Part shown: positions 1 through 7,361 of the stretch, piece after piece
Position numbering within the stretch: the stretch's first letter is position 1
Layout of the letters: each line of letters starts with the position of its first letter
Assembly (NCBI GenBank): GCA_016650135.1
Contig: JAENWH010000015.1
Location: forward strand, 1-15,801
Length of the DNA: 15,801 nt
DNA from: Peptostreptococcaceae bacterium
GTDB taxonomy: Bacteria; Bacillota_A; Clostridia; Peptostreptococcales; Anaerovoracaceae
Direction of reading: 5' to 3'
Translations under genes and position numbers: made by a program
The notes under the pieces: model-generated
The model's input: only the letters and a program-made list of their open reading frames with translations
Told to the model about the DNA's origin: nothing
The model's database searches: none

Positions 1-250
1 GCAGATTGCCGTCACTTATACTAGGAAGAAAGAATGGGATGTCGCTGTAGAGTGTTTTATCGAGAATAGAGAGCATCCGATCGTTGAAGTCACCTTCGCT
101 ATAAAAGGGACGGGTTCCTGCGCGCCTATAGGTTCTGAAAGTAGAAAGAACCTTGGGAGATGGTTGTAAAGGGAGTTTTTCACTTGGATTGAATGGGTTA
201 TATACGGCATATTCTGGCTCTTCGGGAGTTTGTGTGGGTAAGATTTTTAT
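1..250 (-). pseudogene. Unidentified minus-strand coding fragment without a start codon, running off the left edge
   Basis: One minus-strand frame is open from an in-frame TAA at 251-253 to the window edge (about 82 codons). It reads like protein: after a Pro/Glu-rich stretch comes EYAVYNPFNPSEK, then RPFYSEGDFNDRMLSILDK and LYSDIPFFLPS. The codons are richer in G and C than those of the xylan genes. The frame has no ATG, GTG or TTG before an internal ATG at codon 61, so its 5' end is missing, replaced or frameshifted. I do not recognise the family. Two other frames over the same bases are also open: a 64-codon minus ORF (16-210) and a plus frame (2-169). The choice of frame rests on amino-acid composition and is only moderately secure. 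The AT-rich sequence begins just upstream, which fits a truncation at an insertion boundary. Confidence 0.42.
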
Positions 251-320
251 TTAGGGTAAACGAAAGTACTAGAAAGTAGTTGAAAATCAAGGAGTAAATA
301 GTTGTTTTTTTTTGAGTTTT

Positions 321-488
321 TTATTGAAATTTATTGTGATGTGAAAATTTTAAGGTGACTGGGGTTAACATAAAAGATCTTACTTCTCTTATAATTGATT
401 GAAACAAATACCCCATGTCAGAGTGAGATATCTGAAAGGGTTGTCTATTATTTTTTACTCTAAGAATAAAACTTTTGTTGGCCTTCAT
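321..488 (-). CDS. Possible 55-residue small protein, doubtful
   Basis: ATG at 486-488 opens a 55-residue frame ending at TAA 321-323. The start MKANKSFILRVKNN is basic, the middle (MGYLFQSIIREVRSFML) could form an amphipathic helix, and the tail is His/Lys-rich. Upstream there is only an A-rich stretch with AAGAG one base from the ATG, too close for a normal Shine-Dalgarno site. In DNA this AT-rich, a 55-codon frame can arise by chance. It lies downstream of the putative terminator of the GH2 gene, so it would need its own promoter, and I do not see one. It could also be a decayed remnant of a larger gene. Recorded because it is the best minus-strand frame in this gap. Confidence 0.15.
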   Translation of the reverse strand: MKANKSFILRVKNNRQPFQISHSDMGYLFQSIIREVRSFMLTPVTLKFSHHNKFQ

Positions 489-640
489 TCTCTTTTTTGG
501 GGTTACTTTTTTGATAAATGCTTCTTTGTTTTTCTTGTTTGTTTTTGATAGTAATAGGTAAAAATACCATAAATTTGTCTCAAATAAATGATTTTCTCTT
601 GTTATTGGGTTTCATACGCATATCTATTCACCTAAGTATC

Positions 641-696
641 ACAATGAGACTTTGTTTCTCAGAGCTTATGAATCATAAGGTTTGTCTCGTCATTGT
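641..696. repeat. Nested inverted repeat, cruciform-like
   Basis: The outer arms are ACAATGA (641-647) and TCATTGT (690-696), a perfect 7-bp match, continued inward by GAC (648-650) and GTC (684-686) across a 3-base bulge. Inside is a perfect palindrome, CTTATGAATCATAAG (665-679). The element lies outside any convincing gene. It could be a folded RNA, a protein-binding site or a remnant of a mobile element end; the sequence does not decide. Confidence 0.45.
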
Positions 697-731
697 AGAT
701 ATTTTTAGAATTCTTATTGGGGCAATGACAA

Positions 732-803
732 GGAAGAAAGCAGTCGTGATTTTTTCTTCCATACAGAAAGAAGTCTTACCTTTTATATCGTTGGTAAGAC
801 TTC
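732..803 (-). terminator. Tandem hairpins, probable terminator of the araC-GH2 transcript
   Basis: Fourteen to 47 bases after the GH2 stop codon, the minus-strand transcript meets a perfect 11-bp stem, GAAGTCTTACC at 770-780 paired with GGTAAGACTTC at 793-803. A short U-rich tail (TTTCTGT) follows. Directly after that is a second stem, GGAAGAAA at 732-739 with TTTCTTCC at 753-760. The tail is not a perfect U-run, so termination may be partial, but two stems at the end of a gene group make a terminator the simplest reading. Confidence 0.65.
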
Positions 804-816
804 GAGATTATGATAG

Positions 817-3800
817 TTATTTTACAAATTGAAACCATTTGAAATCAAAATTACTACCAGGAAGAAACATAAACGTTATATCGGCGGTTCCTATCTGAAG
901 ATCTATAGGGAATTCCATTTCCGTATATTCTTGAGTATAGGTAAACTCCGCAATAAAAGTATATTCCTTTTTCTCACTCATAAATTTGATATGAATGGAG
1001 TTTTGAGGAATAGGACTTCGTCCACAAATTATGATAGATTTGATTTTATTCTCTGCAAAATGTATCATTTGAAAAATGAGAGAAACATTATTTCCAATTT
1101 GTGTGATGGAATGCTCTTCTCGAGTAAAAGAATCACCATATATTTCATCGGCTGTTGTTGCTTCATTGAGGGCAAAAGCTCTCTCCCTTTTTTTAAAGAT
1201 AAAGCCTTTGATATGCACTTTATGCTCAAGTTCAATGGATAAGGTTGTGATACCTTTTAATCTCCGATTGAAAGTGAATGTTTCTTCTTGATACACATTC
1301 CAAATAGATTTTTTATGATAGATAAAGGTACCGAGGATTTTACTTTCATCGGTTAAATCTGTGCCTTCTCTGAAGGTGAAGAGGGTCGGTTCACTTTCGA
1401 GTTCAAAGAGAGGAAGGGTTATGGTGTCAGATCCACTTAGACCAAAATCTAAAGAAGCGTATGATACGGAAGTTTTCGCATCTCTCGCTGTTGCAACCCC
1501 CCTCTCGTTGCCTGTACCAAGGTCTCCAGTAAATGATGAGTATAAAGAGCCTGAAATAAATGTGTATGGATTCTTATAGAGTGTTCCCATTCCTTTGTTT
1601 TCAAAATTTAAAATTGACATGATTTTAACCTTATCTGAGCCATTTTTTCCTGTTGCCCTCAGGATAAAAGGGCCGTCCCCCTTTCCTGTGACACGTATTT
1701 GGTGTGGATTATTTTTACATTTGGTTACTTCAGCTCTATTTATTTCGGCTCCTGATGGTCCTGTGATTTGAAAATTTATATCAGAGAATGAAGCCTGAGA
1801 TGGGAGTATATCAACATCAACTAATGTTGATGGGGCCTCATTTGTAAGGAGTAAATTCCCTCTAGCTTGTAAAGCTATTTTTCTTATAGGGACAATCTTG
1901 TTTGAGTTCACTTGATAGAGTTTTTTCCCAAGGGAAGTGTAGTGATATTGTTTATTTTCAATGACTTTTATAGTTAAATTTGCTCCTTTTAAACCAGGAG
2001 AATTGGCCGTTATTGTGAGGATTCCTGTTTTACTATTTGCTGAAACAATGGCAAGTAACTTACCACTGAAAAGTTGCTTAGCGTTGGTTTGGTACTGATT
2101 GGTATCTGTGCTGTCTCCATTATCCATACCTAATAAAATACCATTCTCAACCTTGACGGTAATCCAATTATTTGCATTTTCAACAAGAGTACCATCTTTA
2201 TCTTTTGTTGTGATGGTAATAAAAGCTAATTTTCTACTTGAAGCAACAAGGGTTGTGGTACTTGTTTCGATAACAATTGTTTTGGGATCAGAAAAAGATG
2301 TTTTGATATCAGTTGCAATAATCTTCTTGTCTTGATCATAGGCAATAGCTTTGATATTTCCTTTTTCATACGGGACACTCCAATCCCCAATCATGGTGTT
2401 TCCACTTTTCCAATGTATATTCTGTATACCTTTTGAAATACCATTGACAAAGAGTTCAACATAAGGAGCATTTGTATAGGCTCTTACATCAATTATTTGT
2501 CCTTCATTAAAGTCCCAATAGGGAAGAAGATGAACCATTGGCTTTGTTTTATAGTCTGTCCATGCTGATTGAAAGAAGAAAAATGAATCCTTTACAAATC
2601 CAGCAGTATCAATTTGTCCAAGATACGAATTCCTTGTATGATAAGGAGTTGGCTCTCCAATATAATCAAAACCGGACCAAAGAAATTGGCCTAAAGAAAA
2701 GGGTGTATCTCTATCCATTGTGATACAATTCTCGAGACTTCTTGCACCCCAACTGGTGGTACTATTTCCTAAAGCTGAACATTGAAAATCATCATCTGAT
2801 AGTATTTGTTCTTGTAAAGGAAAATGATAAATACCTCTACTTGATACAATCGATGCTGTTTCGCTGCCAAAAATAATCCAATCTTCATGTTCCTTATGGT
2901 GCTTTTTATAGTATTTTTCTCCATAATTGTAACCAGCTGTTTTGATAATATCTGCGCAACTTTGCGCATTTTTCCATGGCATATAATTTGAAGCCATGGT
3001 GACTCGTGCATTTTCATATGGATCATATTCTTTAACAAGGTTATATAAAACTCTTGTTATTTCTTGCCCTTTTGCTGATTGATGCGTATCATAAATTTCG
3101 TTTCCAATACACCAAAGAATTACACTCGGATGATTTCTGTCTTTTTTAATCCAATTAATAGTAGTTTTTCTATAATTATCTTTGAAAAATCTTGCATAAT
3201 CATATTTATTTTTAGGTTGTTCCCACATATCAAATGAGTCGCTCATAATGAAAATACCTAATTCATCGCATAAATTTAATAAGTCTTCTGGGGGCATGTT
3301 AACTCTTATTGCATTTATTCCCATTTCTTTTTCAATGCTTAATTGTCTTTTTGCTGCATCACTGTAGTAGGCTGATCCTAATGCGCCAAAATCATGATGA
3401 TTACAAACACCTTTGATTTTTATGTGTTGAGAATTTAAAAAAAAACCTTTATTTGCATCAAATTTTATTGATCTAAAACCAAATCTTTGAGAGACCTGAT
3501 CAAGCACTTTTTGATTGACAATCAGGTCTGATTTTAATGTATATAAATTTGGAGTTTTAAGATTCCATAACAAAGGGTTGTTAATTTTTTTAGATTCCCC
3601 TTCAAATGAGTCTACGAGATTATTGTTTTTATCAAAAAGATGGTGTTTGATTATGTAGTTTTCATGGCAATTAACTTCAGATTGTGCCAACAATTCCCAG
3701 GTCTTCAAATCATCAGTTATTGGATTTGTTGCAAGATATACTCCATGAGAGATAAAATGCGCTTGATTTTTTTCTTCAATCCATACTTCCCTATATATAC

Positions 3801-4188
3801 CTGCGCCAGAGTACCAACGGCTATTAGGTGAAAGAAAAAGCACTTTTATAATGAGTAAATTATCTTCTGGTTTGAGAAAATCTGTTAGATTAAGAGAGAA
3901 AGATTCATAGCCACTTTTAGTCGTACCTACTTCTTTACCATTTAGATAAATAGTCGAATCCATATAGATCCCATCAAAGTGTATGAAAAGGCAAGAGGCT
4001 GATTTATTGTGAATGGTATTTGTATACCAACCAATAGAATCCTCGTACAAATCAGATGTGTCAGCAATTTGCCAATCATGGGGTAAATCTACAGGTTCGA
4101 ATGACTCAATTTTATTTTCTACATCTCCTAAGCATTCAGAAACATCTGTTTTTATAAATTTCCAATTGTTCATGAAAAGTTGCTTCAT
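817..4188 (-). CDS. Glycoside hydrolase family 2 enzyme (beta-galactosidase-like), cytoplasmic, with C-terminal binding-type domains
   Basis: This 1123-residue GH2 enzyme is a retaining exo-glycosidase. An N-terminal jelly roll occupies about residues 8-140 (RWYSGAGIYREVW near 125), an Ig-like domain about 145-245, and the TIM barrel about 250-560. The acid/base is Glu364 in WCIGNE and the likely nucleophile is Glu443 in FGSETAS. After the barrel come a DUF4982-like domain (565-635) and a GH2 C5-type Ig domain (640-745, with LGMDNGDSTD). Two further beta-sandwiches follow (about 770-1000 and 1010-1123). The last ends in FDFKWFQF, reminiscent of CBM6-type modules. There is no signal peptide, so it acts in the cytoplasm. 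AAAGGA lies 8 bases before the ATG. It starts 16 bp after the araC-type gene, so the two are probably co-transcribed. The substrate is uncertain: beta-galactosidase is the default, with removal of a galactosyl or other sugar from xylan side chains plausible here. The 3' part of the gene is visibly less AT-rich than the 5' part. Confidence 0.9.
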   Translation of the reverse strand: MKQLFMNNWKFIKTDVSECLGDVENKIESFEPVDLPHDWQIADTSDLYEDSIGWYTNTIHNKSASCLFIHFDGIYMDSTIYLNGKEVGTTKSGYESFSLNLTDFLKPEDNLLIIKVLFLSPNSRWYSGAGIYREVWIEEKNQAHFISHGVYLATNPITDDLKTWELLAQSEVNCHENYIIKHHLFDKNNNLVDSFEGESKKINNPLLWNLKTPNLYTLKSDLIVNQKVLDQVSQRFGFRSIKFDANKGFFLNSQHIKIKGVCNHHDFGALGSAYYSDAAKRQLSIEKEMGINAIRVNMPPEDLLNLCDELGIFIMSDSFDMWEQPKNKYDYARFFKDNYRKTTINWIKKDRNHPSVILWCIGNEIYDTHQSAKGQEITRVLYNLVKEYDPYENARVTMASNYMPWKNAQSCADIIKTAGYNYGEKYYKKHHKEHEDWIIFGSETASIVSSRGIYHFPLQEQILSDDDFQCSALGNSTTSWGARSLENCITMDRDTPFSLGQFLWSGFDYIGEPTPYHTRNSYLGQIDTAGFVKDSFFFFQSAWTDYKTKPMVHLLPYWDFNEGQIIDVRAYTNAPYVELFVNGISKGIQNIHWKSGNTMIGDWSVPYEKGNIKAIAYDQDKKIIATDIKTSFSDPKTIVIETSTTTLVASSRKLAFITITTKDKDGTLVENANNWITVKVENGILLGMDNGDSTDTNQYQTNAKQLFSGKLLAIVSANSKTGILTITANSPGLKGANLTIKVIENKQYHYTSLGKKLYQVNSNKIVPIRKIALQARGNLLLTNEAPSTLVDVDILPSQASFSDINFQITGPSGAEINRAEVTKCKNNPHQIRVTGKGDGPFILRATGKNGSDKVKIMSILNFENKGMGTLYKNPYTFISGSLYSSFTGDLGTGNERGVATARDAKTSVSYASLDFGLSGSDTITLPLFELESEPTLFTFREGTDLTDESKILGTFIYHKKSIWNVYQEETFTFNRRLKGITTLSIELEHKVHIKGFIFKKRERAFALNEATTADEIYGDSFTREEHSITQIGNNVSLIFQMIHFAENKIKSIIICGRSPIPQNSIHIKFMSEKKEYTFIAEFTYTQEYTEMEFPIDLQIGTADITFMFLPGSNFDFKWFQFVK

Positions 4189-4204
4189 TTTTTTTCCTTT
4201 ATAT

Positions 4205-5068
4205 TTATTTTATTGTCAGTAAATTTCTGTATTGAGTTGGTGAAAATTTAGCATGTTGCTTAAAGACTCTGTTAAAAGTTGCAATACTATTGAAACCAGT
4301 TTGATAGGATATTTCTGTAATCGAGAGAATAGGATTTGTTGTTAATAGTTGTTTTGCCTTATTTATCCTGCATTGGTTAAGGTAGGAATGATAGGTAATA
4401 TTTGTAAATTGTTTGAATAAGCGAATAAAGTGTGATTCACTAAAACCATAAATATCTGCAAGTTGAGATATTGTAATATTCTCACTACAGTTGGTGTTGA
4501 TGTAATCACAAACATTTAAAAATTTATTGATGTATTTATTGCAATGTTCCTCAGATCCGTTCTTATTTTTTATGAAGTTATTTGTTTTATTTTTTAAAGC
4601 TAATAGGGTGAGCTGAAGTATCTCTGAATAAATACAGGCATATTTAAGTGAATCAGTTGAATCCTTAATTTTATAAATATTATCCATATATTGATTCATT
4701 TTAAGTATAATTTGTTTGTTTTGATTAGAGTAGTAAACAAAGGGATAGAGAGCTGTTGAAAGAGAGTCTAATCCTGGAATCTTTTGTATAAGATTTGGAT
4801 CAAAAAGGAGTATCTCTCTCTCTCCTTCTTGAGGTGCCTCAATTCGATGTAGTACACCAGGAGCGATAAACAAGATTTCATTTGGATATAAAACAACTTT
4901 CCTCTCTTCAATATATACAGTATAAATATTTTCTTTAGGCATAATTACTTCAAAAGAAGGTTGCCAATGAGTTGGATAATTCTCCGTTTCTTTGTTGAGA
5001 TATGCACGAACTGCAATATTATTATCATATACAATTGTTTCTCTTTCTCCATGTAATATTTCAATCAT
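4205..5068 (-). CDS. AraC-family transcriptional regulator with N-terminal cupin-type sensor domain
   Basis: This is a 287-residue one-component regulator. Residues about 15-110 resemble the AraC-type cupin sugar-binding domain (HWQPSFEVIMP, then LYPNEILFIAPGVLHRIEAP with the His expected of such pockets). Residues about 178-287 form the double helix-turn-helix DNA-binding domain. The first helix pair is ISQLADIYGFSESHFIRLFK (about 200-219) and the second is ITEISYQTGFNSIATFNRVFK (about 250-270), followed by the family's SPTQYR signature. The start is supported by AAAGG 8 bases upstream of the ATG. It lies 38 bp after the small secreted peptide gene and 16 bp before the GH2 gene. By position it is the likely sensor of a xylo-oligosaccharide or uronate signal and regulator of one or both operons; that role is inferred. 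The gene is very AT-rich. Confidence 0.93.
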   Translation of the reverse strand: MIEILHGERETIVYDNNIAVRAYLNKETENYPTHWQPSFEVIMPKENIYTVYIEERKVVLYPNEILFIAPGVLHRIEAPQEGEREILLFDPNLIQKIPGLDSLSTALYPFVYYSNQNKQIILKMNQYMDNIYKIKDSTDSLKYACIYSEILQLTLLALKNKTNNFIKNKNGSEEHCNKYINKFLNVCDYINTNCSENITISQLADIYGFSESHFIRLFKQFTNITYHSYLNQCRINKAKQLLTTNPILSITEISYQTGFNSIATFNRVFKQHAKFSPTQYRNLLTIK

Positions 5069-5106
5069 TGTATCGACCTTTGGGGTATTTACTTAATTTT
5101 AATTAA

Positions 5107-5295
5107 TCAGTAATTTTTATAATCAAATTTAATATTGTACTTTTTATCTACATCAATATCTGACTTGTCTGTTACTAAATCATAAATTGAAGTACCTAAA
5201 ACTTGATACTGGTAGAAGTCGATATTGCTCATTGTATAAGCAAAAACTGGTAAACTTGCTATTACTAAAACTAATGTTAATAATACTTTTTTCAT
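5107..5295 (-). CDS. Small secreted (periplasmic) peptide of unknown function, 62 residues
   Basis: The protein begins MKKVLLTLVLVIASLPVFA, a textbook Sec signal peptide: two Lys, a hydrophobic core and an A-x-A-like end, with predicted cleavage after residue 19. About 43 mature residues remain, rich in Tyr and Asp, with a Lys/Asp-rich tail (TDKSDIDVDKKYNIKFDYKNY). There is no lipobox Cys and no other Cys. The ribosome binding site is good: AAGGAAAG, with about 6 bases to the ATG. The gene sits 38 bp upstream of the AraC-type gene in the same direction, so it may be the first gene of that transcript. I do not recognise a family and assign no function; a secreted accessory or a lineage-specific peptide are possibilities. 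Confidence 0.7.
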   Translation of the reverse strand: MKKVLLTLVLVIASLPVFAYTMSNIDFYQYQVLGTSIYDLVTDKSDIDVDKKYNIKFDYKNY

Positions 5296-5642
5296 TATTA
5301 CTTTCCTTGTTAATTAATTTATTTCCTAAATTCTTCACAAGTAATAAGCCAAAAGATTCAGAAAATTTGTTAATTACTTATAGTTCAATAAATTGAATAA
5401 CGTGGAGGGAAAAATATTCATTTTATTTGTAATATGCTCAGCTTATTACAGACAAAATTCTTTTTTCCTATAAAGAATTATAAAATTAAATATAGCATAA
5501 CTATTTATTAAACGTTACTTAATAAAAGTAGTCAATTTAGACCTGCTCTGTGCTGTAGAGGGGTTTTGTTTAAAAACAATCTTCCAAATTCTCGTAACAA
5601 AAAAAGTAAATTTCACATTTCAAACATCTCTTGAGATTATAA
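5296..5642. other. Intergenic region between the main operon and the peptide-araC-GH2 group
   Basis: This 347-bp AT-rich stretch has no gene. It should contain the 3' end of the main operon and the promoter of the small peptide gene. Just after the esterase stop there is a short palindrome, ATCTCTTGAGAT (5626-5637), and then an A7 run (5599-5605) that reads as U7 in the minus-strand transcript. No strong GC-rich stem precedes the run, so a terminator here is weakly supported. TTGTTTAAAAACAA (5566-5579) is another AT-only palindrome. No clear -35/-10 pair was found for the peptide gene. Confidence 0.6.
5384..5397. promoter_or_regulatory. Palindrome upstream of the small peptide gene, possible operator
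   Basis: TTCAATAAATTGAA is a perfect palindrome with 6-bp arms and a 2-base centre. It lies 89 bp upstream of the peptide ATG. On the minus strand it is directly followed by CTATAAG, a possible -10 box, so the palindrome would sit in the spacer or -35 region. Palindromes of this size are not rare in AT-rich DNA, so this is tentative. Confidence 0.3.
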
Positions 5643-7349
5643 CTAATTCCAACTCCATCCAAGAATTGTAAAACATTTTGACGTATCAACCATGTGCAGA
5701 GAGACAACATGATGGGTCAAAATTCGTTTGTAGGGTATGACAAGTATTGCATTACAATGGGTCCAGCCCACAAGTAAAGGATCTATTATTTTAAAATATT
5801 TTCCATCGACAAAAATCGGTACTTTTCCAAAATCTTGATTACCAGAATCCTTCATAATAAGGAAAAGAGCGTGGCAATTTAAATCTATGTTATAATCTCC
5901 TCCTTCACTATTCTTATCATACATCCAGTTATTGATAAATTGTGGAATGAGTTTACTTCCTTTATCTCTTTCCACTGCTTGTAAATCTCTATCCACTTGA
6001 GAAAAGCCACCAATGTTAATCAATACATTTTTGTCACTTACAGCTCTATCAACATAATGCATATGAATATATTCTCTGCCAATAGCTGGTGATATCTCTA
6101 GATTTATATCCGTAGCTGTCGTTTCCTGCCTATCAATCGAGACAAACAAATGCTTTAAACAATCAGCCATAATGGTATGACCTTCGTTAGTAGGATGAAA
6201 CATATCATAAAAATATTGTCGTTTGGTAATAACACAATCAGCAGTGTTCTTTGGATGAAACTGAGGGACCACCGCATCTAAAATACTCACCATAGGCACA
6301 TGGTATCGCTTTCCAATGGGAATTAATCTATCTTGTAAATTCCAGTCATTTGCAAAAACGCTCAAGACCATAATAACTGCAGGATTCCATTTCTTCTTTA
6401 AAATGGTAGCTATTAAACTTTCATGACAAACACCTTCGGTTTCATCACCATTGTCGTTTACCGCAAATTCAACAAAAACGATATCCGGTTGTATCAATCC
6501 AAACTGTTCAATGTCTTTCTCATAGCGAACAAGACCAAGCTCAGACGAGGTACCACCTATTCCAGCTTTAATATAGTGACATTTAGTAGGGTCACTACAG
6601 TATCGTTGCTGAAACCATCGATAAAATTTATATGCATAGCATTCTGTTTGATTGGGAACAGCTCCAGCCCCTTGAGTAATCGAACCGCCAATAAAAGCAA
6701 TAGTTACATCTTCACCTCGTTGCGAGTGTAAAAGAGCCTTTTTGACTCGCAATGTATTGCCTGTTGAAATGCATGATTTACTCACCATTTCAACATATGC
6801 TTCTGACTCCCAGTCAACTGGAGGATCGACACAGAGGTCTGGAACCGTATAGCCATCATGCAAAAACAACCGAACACTCACTTCTGCCGTGAGTGCTGGT
6901 TTGGGAAATCGAAAATACATTTGCCCAATAACAGCATCATCAGAGCCCCATTCTTGGTCCACTAACGATAAAAGGTGTTCACTTCCATCAGAGGGACATA
7001 TAATTTCAAATCGAGAGCCATCGTCTCGAATTTTTGAACCATACGTCATTAACCCACAGGTAACCATATATGATTCACTTGCATCAGACACTGTTATACC
7101 GATACTATGCACCAACTTTTTAAAGCCTGTACACGTCGTTACAAGCTTTTTCATCGTATCATCGGTCACTTGCCCAACAACTTCAATCTTATTCATCAAT
7201 CGTTCAGAATCTAAATAAATTTCACTAGAAAATACGTCATGACCACGCTCAATACTCTCTATCATTTGATTGAGCAGAATGTAGATATAACTTCTTTTTT
7301 TTGTCGGATCTTGAGGGGCCTTTGGCCCCTTATCACAGAACTTTTCCAT
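5643..7349 (-). CDS. SGNH-fold carbohydrate esterase, probable intracellular acetyl-xylo-oligosaccharide deacetylase
   Basis: This 568-residue protein carries all four SGNH blocks. Ser223 is in FIGGSITQGAG (block I), the glycines are in AGIGGTSS (263-269, block II), Asn298 is in FAVND (block III), and Asp382/His385 are in YDMFHPTNEGH (block V). The hydrolase core spans about 210-405. It is flanked by about 200 N-terminal and 160 C-terminal residues without catalytic motifs, probably beta-sandwich; the C-terminus ends in CFTILGWSW. There is no signal peptide. AAGGA 9 bases before the ATG overlaps the stop region of the GH3 gene, which ends 12 bp upstream, so the two are translationally close. 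In this operon it would remove acetyl esters from imported xylo-oligosaccharides so that the GH3 and GH67 enzymes can act. Substrate and CAZy family are inferred; a CE20-like architecture is possible but unproven. Confidence 0.85.
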   Translation of the reverse strand: MEKFCDKGPKAPQDPTKKRSYIYILLNQMIESIERGHDVFSSEIYLDSERLMNKIEVVGQVTDDTMKKLVTTCTGFKKLVHSIGITVSDASESYMVTCGLMTYGSKIRDDGSRFEIICPSDGSEHLLSLVDQEWGSDDAVIGQMYFRFPKPALTAEVSVRLFLHDGYTVPDLCVDPPVDWESEAYVEMVSKSCISTGNTLRVKKALLHSQRGEDVTIAFIGGSITQGAGAVPNQTECYAYKFYRWFQQRYCSDPTKCHYIKAGIGGTSSELGLVRYEKDIEQFGLIQPDIVFVEFAVNDNGDETEGVCHESLIATILKKKWNPAVIMVLSVFANDWNLQDRLIPIGKRYHVPMVSILDAVVPQFHPKNTADCVITKRQYFYDMFHPTNEGHTIMADCLKHLFVSIDRQETTATDINLEISPAIGREYIHMHYVDRAVSDKNVLINIGGFSQVDRDLQAVERDKGSKLIPQFINNWMYDKNSEGGDYNIDLNCHALFLIMKDSGNQDFGKVPIFVDGKYFKIIDPLLVGWTHCNAILVIPYKRILTHHVVSLHMVDTSKCFTILGWSWN

Positions 7350-7361
7350 AATCTTTCTTCC

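Larger units (their letters stand above)
254..731. other. AT-rich intergenic stretch with no convincing gene
   Basis: This stretch lies between the left fragment and the terminator hairpins after the GH2 gene. It is strongly T-rich on the plus strand. Several short frames are open on both strands, including a 104-codon plus frame (518-832) and a 55-codon minus frame (321-488), but none has a well-placed ribosome binding site or recognisable motif. It does contain a nested inverted repeat (641-696). I see no tRNA, no rRNA and no intact mobile element. Confidence 0.6.

Noticed and set aside
2..169. Plus-strand open frame and the 64-codon minus frame (16-210) at the left edge
   Set aside because: Both overlap the fragment chosen at 1-250. 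The other minus frame has more protein-like composition, so these are treated as shadows, though the choice is not certain.
518..832. 104-codon plus-strand reading frame after the GH2 gene
   Set aside because: Its hydrophobic composition follows from T-rich DNA. It runs through the nested repeat and the terminator hairpins into the end of GH2, and the only G-rich stretch upstream is too far from the ATG.
829..2335. Several plus-strand frames of 70-140 codons antisense to GH2
   Set aside because: All lie opposite a GH2 gene with intact catalytic motifs and domains and have no recognisable motif.
5599..5637. Rho-independent terminator after the esterase
   Set aside because: There is a U7 run in the transcript but the only stem nearby is 5 bp with a 2-base loop, and it does not abut the run. 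It is noted under the intergenic entry, not called as a terminator.
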